Source of the DNA: Serinus canaria
Lineage: Eukaryota > Chordata > Aves > Passeriformes > Fringillidae
DNA: 64,000 bases
Assembly (NCBI RefSeq): GCF_022539315.1
Contig: NC_066316.1
Coordinates: 55,367,994-55,431,993, forward strand
Reading direction: 5' to 3'
A program made the position numbers and the translations under genes. Shown here piece by piece: positions 63,101-64,000 of the stretch (positions are counted from its first letter, which is position 1; the number at the start of each line of letters is the position of its first letter). The notes below the pieces were generated by a model, which was given only the letters and a program-made list of their open reading frames with translations, was not told the origin of the DNA and did not search any database.

Positions 63101-63880
63101 TGTCTGGAAGAGAGAAAAGGAATGGAGGGAATATGTCATTGTCTTCTCTACCAGTTTATGTGCATGTATTTGCCTACAAGATGCATACAGTCTATTTGAC
63201 CTTCTCAGTGAGGGGGACAAAATCACTGACAGCCATCTCTTTCCCCTCTGTGTTTACCTGAGATAGGAGGTAGGAGGAAGCAGTGGTAAAAAAAAATCAG
63301 TCTTCAAAGGTCTTGTGAGAGGCCAAACCTTGGAAAGCTGCCTGTGGCTCAGAGTAGGGGAAGGACCTCTCCACAGCCTGTGTATGGCTGGGTTGCTATC
63401 AGCCCACACTGTTTAAGGACAACACAGAAAATACTTGAGCCCTAACAGCATTTTCAATTATGGAGTTTTCTCTTAAGGAGGCGTTTCATTGGAGCCACTC
63501 ACTGGAGTAAAATGAGCTGTAAGTAAACTGGCAGTAATTTTTAATTCCACAGGTTATATTCACAGACATTAAAATTCTCTTGTGGCATATTTGATGTGAA
63601 GAGCATCAGAGGATGATTGTTCACTGAATTTTTATTAATTAAATTTTAGTTTTACGATTTAAGATAAAGACTAATTGAAAATGTTTTGGAACTGTGTTTT
63701 TATTTTCTTCCTCAGGATTTCTTCCGGCACTTACCTCATTGGATCCAACAGCACACAGCCATGAATGATGCTGGTAATTTTCTGATTGAAACATGTGATG
63801 AGACCATTTCCAGAGATCTTAAACAGCAGCTTCTGTTGCTAAATGGAAGATGGAGAGAATTGTTTATGCAAGTTAAGCAG
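21883..63880 (+). CDS. SYNE1: SYNE1 (nesprin-1), 5' portion, 17 exons, partial at both ends
   Basis: Nesprin-1 is a giant spectrin-repeat protein of the outer nuclear membrane. Its N-terminal tandem calponin-homology (CH) pair binds F-actin, and its C-terminal KASH domain (outside this window) binds SUN proteins to form the LINC complex. Seventeen exons were identified by matching translations to the nesprin-1 N-terminus as remembered, then checked for AG acceptor, GT donor and phase; every junction fits. Without the microexon the window encodes 676 residues, counting the split first Asp as 1. CH1 is about 7-115, a Ser-rich linker 116-157, CH2 158-263, and spectrin repeats run from about 295. 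The pairing of [11 protein letters not shown] at the start with [12 protein letters not shown] at the end of CH1 marks this family. SYNE2 was considered, but its leader and linker differ and the residues here match SYNE1 much better. Both ends of the gene lie outside the window. Confidence 0.97.
25078..25283 (+). mobile_element. CR1 LINE 3' fragment, plus orientation
   Basis: The block beginning GAAATTTCTTCACCAAAAGG and containing CATCCCTGGAGGTGTTTAAA, GATGTGGCACTTAGAGCCATGG and finally TTTTATGATTCTATGG is the standard 3' untranslated end of avian CR1 elements, terminating in the ATTCTATG repeat. It lies in the first long SYNE1 intron in the window, in the same orientation as the gene. It has no coding content. 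Confidence 0.92.
30736..30793 (+). repeat. Imperfect 29-bp tandem duplication
   Basis: GAACACAAAGTGTTTATTATG at 30736 is repeated with few changes as GAACACAGAGTGTTTATTGTG at 30765, a 29-nt period. It is a two-copy duplication within an intron. Confidence 0.8.
31458..31553 (+). CDS. SYNE1: SYNE1 exon: CH domain 1, second segment
   Basis: This 96-nt exon has phase 0 on both sides, with acceptor TTTTCAG and donor GTAAGT. It encodes 32 residues (window 22-53) that include [20 protein letters not shown] and end SGQKL. The [17 protein letters not shown] pattern is the core CH1 helix of the spectrin superfamily. It follows the preceding exon across a 9.5-kb intron, the longest in the window. Confidence 0.97.
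31554..33384 (+). other. SYNE1: SYNE1 intron, 1.8 kb
   Basis: Holds the CA/TG imperfect palindrome at 33031 and an A12 run near 31880. Nothing else is recognised. Confidence 0.9.
33031..33077. repeat. CA/TG alternating tract, imperfect palindrome
   Basis: ACACACACAT and ATGTGTGTGT flank AAT near 33052, inside a longer alternating purine-pyrimidine stretch (TGCACATATGCATACACA... and ...GTGTTTGCATGTGTAC). This is a microsatellite-like sequence able to form a hairpin or left-handed DNA. Confidence 0.8.
33385..33468 (+). CDS. SYNE1: SYNE1 exon: CH domain 1, third segment
   Basis: This 84-nt exon has phase 0 on both sides, with acceptor TCTTTCAG and donor GTAGGT. It encodes 28 residues (window 54-81), beginning [20 protein letters not shown] and ending in EGRR. 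The I-NI--AL-FLEGR motif is the CH1 segment before the second actin-binding strand. The downstream boundary after EGRR is where a 21-nt microexon may be inserted. Confidence 0.97.
33469..36422 (+). other. SYNE1: SYNE1 intron before the microexon, 3.0 kb
   Basis: A GC-richer segment at about 34510-34980 contains ATAAATAAA near its end but matches no element I know. The 3' end is T-rich with TGC words close to the microexon acceptor. Confidence 0.8.
36423..36443 (+). CDS. SYNE1: SYNE1 microexon, 7 residues (SVYRGSP)
   Basis: Twenty-one nucleotides lie between a pyrimidine-rich acceptor ending GCTAG and a GTTTGT donor. They read TCC GTA TAC AGA GGA TCT CCG, giving Ser-Val-Tyr-Arg-Gly-Ser-Pro, with phase 0 on both sides. 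The insert would sit in CH1 between EGRR and IKLVNI without breaking the frame. From memory, mammalian nesprin-1 isoforms carry a near-identical seven-residue insert (SMYRGSP-like) at this point; I could not check this. UGC triplets lie within about 20 nt of the acceptor, as in neuronal microexons controlled by SRRM4. Inclusion is therefore probably regulated. Confidence 0.82.
36639..36679. repeat. Perfect 17-bp inverted repeat with 7-nt loop
   Basis: GAAATGCATTTCAAATA (36639-36655) and its exact reverse complement (36663-36679) are separated by TAGAACC. The hairpin lies in the 287-nt intron between the SYNE1 microexon and the next CH1 exon, ending 51 nt before that exon. In RNA it could form a stable stem near the branch-point region. 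Confidence 0.95.
36731..36823 (+). CDS. SYNE1: SYNE1 exon: end of CH domain 1
   Basis: This 93-nt exon has phase 0 on both sides, with acceptor TTCTATATAG and donor GTACTA. It encodes 31 residues (window 82-112): [20 protein letters not shown] followed by [11 protein letters not shown]. This is the canonical CH1 actin-binding segment, with the D-ADG--SI-LGL-WTII signature. The acceptor has a short, A-interrupted pyrimidine tract and a 17-bp hairpin ends 51 nt upstream. Confidence 0.98.
36824..38453 (+). other. SYNE1: SYNE1 intron, 1.6 kb
   Basis: Ordinary AT-rich intron between the CH1-closing exon and the linker exon. The open frame at 37732-38061 has no homology I recognise. Nothing else is seen. 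Confidence 0.9.
38454..38632 (+). CDS. SYNE1: SYNE1 exon: CH1-CH2 linker and start of CH2
   Basis: This 179-nt exon runs from phase 0 to phase 2, with acceptor TTTTTTTTTCCCTGCAG and donor GTGAGT. It encodes window residues 113-171 plus two bases of a Lys codon. [12 protein letters not shown] closes CH1. A Ser-rich, probably flexible linker with SSSASS and a basic PPSKRK stretch follows. [14 protein letters not shown] then begins CH2. The last codon is completed by the next exon as AA+G, Lys172. Confidence 0.97.
38633..40606 (+). other. SYNE1: SYNE1 intron, 2.0 kb
   Basis: Contains the perfect 16-bp inverted repeat at 39281. No other feature is recognised. Confidence 0.9.
39281..39316. repeat. 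Perfect 16-bp inverted repeat with 4-nt loop
   Basis: ATTATATCAAAGATAC (39281-39296) is followed by TGTA and then its exact reverse complement (39301-39316). It is intronic. The stem is too short for an ordinary pre-miRNA, and no terminal-repeat element around it was recognised. Confidence 0.95.
40607..40803 (+). CDS. SYNE1: SYNE1 exon: CH domain 2, main body
   Basis: This 197-nt exon begins with one base completing Lys172 and ends with the first base of Asp238. It encodes [20 protein letters not shown], then [14 protein letters not shown] and [20 protein letters not shown], ending IPRLLDPE. The D-F--SWR-G-AF--I-H--RP and N---AF--AE--LGIP-LLDPED motifs are those of actin-binding CH2 domains. 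Acceptor is ATTTTTTAG and donor is GGTACC, a weak consensus. Confidence 0.98.
40946..41055 (+). CDS. SYNE1: SYNE1 exon: end of CH domain 2
   Basis: This 110-nt exon has acceptor TTTTATTTGTCTAG and donor GTAAGT. The first two bases complete Asp238, and 36 codons follow (window 239-274). [20 protein letters not shown] closes CH2 (the PDEKS-MTYV-Q motif), followed by [16 protein letters not shown]. It is separated from the preceding exon by only 142 nt, the shortest intron in the window, and ends on a codon boundary. Confidence 0.98.
41056..43729 (+). other. SYNE1: SYNE1 intron, 2.7 kb
   Basis: A GC-richer segment at about 41930-42270 resembles no family I can name. The last ~90 nt form a very long T/C tract leading to the 43730 acceptor. 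Confidence 0.85.
43730..43777 (+). CDS. SYNE1: SYNE1 short divergent exon between CH2 and the first spectrin repeat
   Basis: This 48-nt exon has phase 0 on both sides. Its acceptor follows an unusually long T/C tract (about 43640-43720) and ends GCTAG; its donor is GTAAGG. It encodes 16 residues, [16 protein letters not shown]. The position corresponds to a 17-residue segment I remember in human nesprin-1, starting EILPGFPSF and ending NFK, with which it shares E, P, F and the terminal FK. It is much less conserved than its neighbours. The exon identity rests on position, phase, length and strong splice sites, and it could be skipped without a frameshift. Confidence 0.8.
45142..45218. repeat. 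Compound (CT)n(TA)n microsatellite
   Basis: About 17 CT units (45142-45178, with one CTAT interruption) run straight into about 20 TA units (45179-45218). A short TA stretch recurs at 45229-45238. It lies in the long intron before the 48722 exon. It is likely length-polymorphic, and translated stretches across it are artefacts. Confidence 0.97.
46967..47028 (+). mobile_element. Short CR1 3'-end relic, plus orientation
   Basis: TTTGATGATCTTAGAGGTCT followed by TTTCTAATCTAAATGTTTCTATGATT matches the last ~60 bp of CR1 (GGACTTGATGATCTTAGAGGTC...ATGATTCTATGATT) with several substitutions. Only the 3' tip is present, so this is an extremely 5'-truncated insertion in a SYNE1 intron. Confidence 0.8.
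48722..48829 (+). CDS. SYNE1: SYNE1 exon: lead into the first spectrin repeat
   Basis: This 108-nt exon has phase 0 on both sides. The acceptor is CTACACCATAG, with a weak pyrimidine tract preceded by a T run about 30 nt further up; the donor is GTAAGC. It encodes 36 residues (window 291-326), [20 protein letters not shown] then [16 protein letters not shown]. It matches the nesprin-1 segment that starts the helical region after CH2, with the W and heptad spacing expected of a spectrin-repeat helix. Confidence 0.95.
48830..49573 (+). other. SYNE1: SYNE1 intron, 0.7 kb
   Basis: Plain intron between the two first-repeat exons; nothing recognised. Confidence 0.92.
49574..49711 (+). CDS. SYNE1: SYNE1 exon: first spectrin repeat, continued
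   Basis: This 138-nt exon has phase 0 on both sides, with acceptor TTGTGTAG and donor GTAAGT. It encodes 46 residues (window 327-372), beginning [20 protein letters not shown] and ending QAWERVTSR. The amphipathic helical pattern and [16 protein letters not shown] fit the nesprin-1 sequence that closes the first repeat. Confidence 0.96.
49712..50868 (+). other. SYNE1: SYNE1 intron, 1.2 kb
   Basis: AT-rich intron with A and T homopolymer runs (near 50107 and 50310); nothing else recognised. Confidence 0.92.
50869..51033 (+). CDS. SYNE1: SYNE1 exon: second spectrin-repeat segment
   Basis: This 165-nt exon has phase 0 on both sides, with acceptor TTTTACTTCCTAG and donor GTAGGT. It encodes 55 residues (window 373-427), including [40 protein letters not shown] and [11 protein letters not shown]. 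It is strongly conserved with nesprin-1. The first codon is ATG, but it follows an acceptor and lies in the middle of the reading frame, so it is not a start. Confidence 0.97.
51034..54088 (+). other. SYNE1: SYNE1 intron, 3.1 kb
   Basis: Holds T-rich runs near 51790-51838, a GTTT stretch near 52460, the CpG-enriched patch at 53028-53552, and a CT-rich stretch before the acceptor at 54088. No coding exon with a fitting phase is recognised inside it. Confidence 0.8.
53028..53552 (+). promoter_or_regulatory. CpG-enriched patch, candidate internal promoter or noncoding first exon
   Basis: About 15 CpG dinucleotides occur here, including CCCGCGC at 53096 and TTCCGCAGTCGCTCGTG at 53501, while neighbouring intron DNA is nearly free of CpG. 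It ends at a reasonable donor, GATG|GTGAGA (53552/53553). It lies about 540 nt upstream of the 54089 exon. An open frame crosses the patch but its phase does not fit that exon. An alternative promoter with a noncoding first exon would be consistent, as would an unrecognised old insertion. Confidence 0.25.
54089..54201 (+). CDS. SYNE1: SYNE1 exon: second spectrin repeat, continued
   Basis: This 113-nt exon runs from phase 0 to phase 2. The acceptor is CCAATCAG after a CT-rich stretch at 54026-54073, and the donor is GTAAGG. It encodes 37 residues (window 428-464) plus two bases of Arg465: [20 protein letters not shown] followed by [17 protein letters not shown]. The SVNG-PVP-DQLED segment is a clear nesprin-1 match. 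Confidence 0.97.
54202..54731 (+). other. SYNE1: SYNE1 intron, 0.5 kb
   Basis: Plain AT-rich intron that splits an Arg codon; nothing recognised. Confidence 0.95.
54732..54900 (+). CDS. SYNE1: SYNE1 exon: third spectrin-repeat segment
   Basis: This 169-nt exon has acceptor TCATTTTATAG and donor GTAAGT. One base completes Arg465 and 56 codons follow (window 466-521), beginning [20 protein letters not shown], continuing [20 protein letters not shown] and ending in the [16 protein letters not shown] segment. It is very highly conserved and ends on a codon boundary. Confidence 0.98.
54901..58417 (+). other. SYNE1: SYNE1 intron, 3.5 kb
   Basis: AT-rich intron. The open frames at 56361-56651 and 57848-58231 show no recognisable domain, conserved motif or splice arrangement. 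Nothing else is seen. Confidence 0.85.
58418..58514 (+). CDS. SYNE1: SYNE1 exon: third spectrin repeat, continued
   Basis: This 97-nt exon has acceptor TTTTTTTTCTTTTCAG and donor GTAAAG. It encodes 32 codons (window 522-553), [20 protein letters not shown] then [12 protein letters not shown], plus the first base of Val554. It matches the nesprin-1 [19 protein letters not shown] segment. Confidence 0.97.
58515..59885 (+). other. SYNE1: SYNE1 intron, 1.4 kb
   Basis: Plain intron that splits a Val codon; contains a short duplicated ACTAAA...GAACAAATAC word near 59230-59265. Nothing else recognised. Confidence 0.9.
59886..60088 (+). CDS. SYNE1: SYNE1 exon: fourth spectrin-repeat segment
   Basis: This 203-nt exon has acceptor TTTGCTGTATCTCAG and ends at the weak donor GTATGC. 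Two bases complete Val554 and 67 codons follow (window 555-621): [20 protein letters not shown], then [20 protein letters not shown], then a segment ending [20 protein letters not shown]. The L-AWLEDAE motif is typical of spectrin-repeat helices. A 36-nt T run begins 34 nt after the exon end and could help recognition of the weak donor. Confidence 0.98.
60123..60158 (+). repeat. 36-nt poly(T) tract just after a splice donor
   Basis: An uninterrupted run of 36 T begins 34 nt after the end of the SYNE1 exon at 60088. It may be a simple homopolymer or the poly(A) tail of a retroposed sequence in the minus orientation, although no matching body was recognised next to it. As U-rich RNA it could bind TIA-type proteins that support weak donors. 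Confidence 0.95.
61939..61958 (+). repeat. 20-nt poly(A) tract
   Basis: Twenty consecutive A residues follow GATGTTGC in a SYNE1 intron. No retroposed gene body was recognised upstream, so it is reported only as a homopolymer. Confidence 0.9.
63716..63880 (+). CDS. SYNE1: SYNE1 exon: fourth spectrin repeat, last exon in the window
   Basis: This 165-nt exon has phase 0 on both sides, with acceptor TTCTTCCTCAG and donor GTAAGT. It encodes 55 residues (window 622-676): [40 protein letters not shown] and [15 protein letters not shown]. The LNGRW-ELF--VK end is the third helix of a spectrin repeat. The frame stays open, and the gene continues beyond the window. Confidence 0.98.
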
Positions 63881-64000
63881 GTAAGTGATTTTGCCCTTGC
63901 TACTTTTAAATATTAACTTTGTCATTTCCAGGCAAGCAAGACAGATTGCCCTGTTAGCAGGACTATAGTACAACTTTCTAAAGTGCCTAACTGTTCATCA

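Larger units (their letters stand above)
60089..63715 (+). other. SYNE1: SYNE1 intron, 3.6 kb
   Basis: Contains the T36 tract at 60123, the A20 tract at 61939 and short AT-rich stretches. No recognised exon or mobile-element body. Confidence 0.88.

Noticed and set aside
1..64000. CRISPR arrays, operons, tRNA or rRNA genes
   Set aside because: No spaced direct-repeat array, cloverleaf or ribosomal sequence was recognised, and the window is eukaryotic.

Overview
This window is animal nuclear DNA, almost certainly avian. It is AT-rich and CpG-poor, coding sequence occurs only as short exons bounded by AG/GT, and three CR1 (chicken repeat 1) non-LTR retrotransposon fragments are present, one with a recognisable relic of the CR1 reverse-transcriptase ORF. 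No bacterial-type genes, operons, CRISPR arrays or RNA genes were seen.

The only gene I can support is the 5' part of SYNE1 (nesprin-1, also called enaptin or Syne-1) on the + strand. Seventeen exons between 21883 and 63880 give 2,048 coding nt. All 16 junctions between them keep the reading frame. The exons encode, in order, the end of the N-terminal leader, calponin-homology domain 1 (21883-36823), a Ser-rich linker (38454 exon), calponin-homology domain 2 (38454-41055), a short variable segment (43730-43777) and the first spectrin-type repeats (48722-63880). The product is the actin-binding end of the giant outer-nuclear-membrane protein that joins F-actin to the nucleus through the LINC complex. 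The gene is incomplete on both sides. The canonical first coding exon was not found in the 21.9 kb upstream, and the last exon ends in an open frame 120 nt before the window ends.

Region by region: 1-21882 is upstream or first-intron DNA holding a (TTTA)n tract inside a long inverted repeat (802-929), an LTR-like block with a TATA box (about 1998-2270), a minus-strand CR1 (3650-4556), a CAG-rich tandem repeat followed by a possible alternative first exon (19195-19339), and otherwise nothing recognised. From 21883 to 41055 lies the actin-binding domain, including a 21-nt microexon (36423-36443) and a 17-bp hairpin just before the next exon. From 41056 to 48721 there are long introns around the divergent 48-nt exon, with a (CT)n(TA)n compound microsatellite. 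From 48722 to the end are the spectrin-repeat exons, with a CpG-enriched patch (about 53028-53552) and a 36-nt T tract directly after a weak splice donor (60123-60158).

I found no convincing novel multi-gene system. The most interesting items are the microexon in the actin-binding domain with the hairpin beside it, the phase-compatible candidate alternative first exon, the divergent 16-residue exon, and the CpG patch that could mark an internal promoter. Exon calls rest on family recognition from memory plus splice-site and phase checks. No alignment or transcript data were available.
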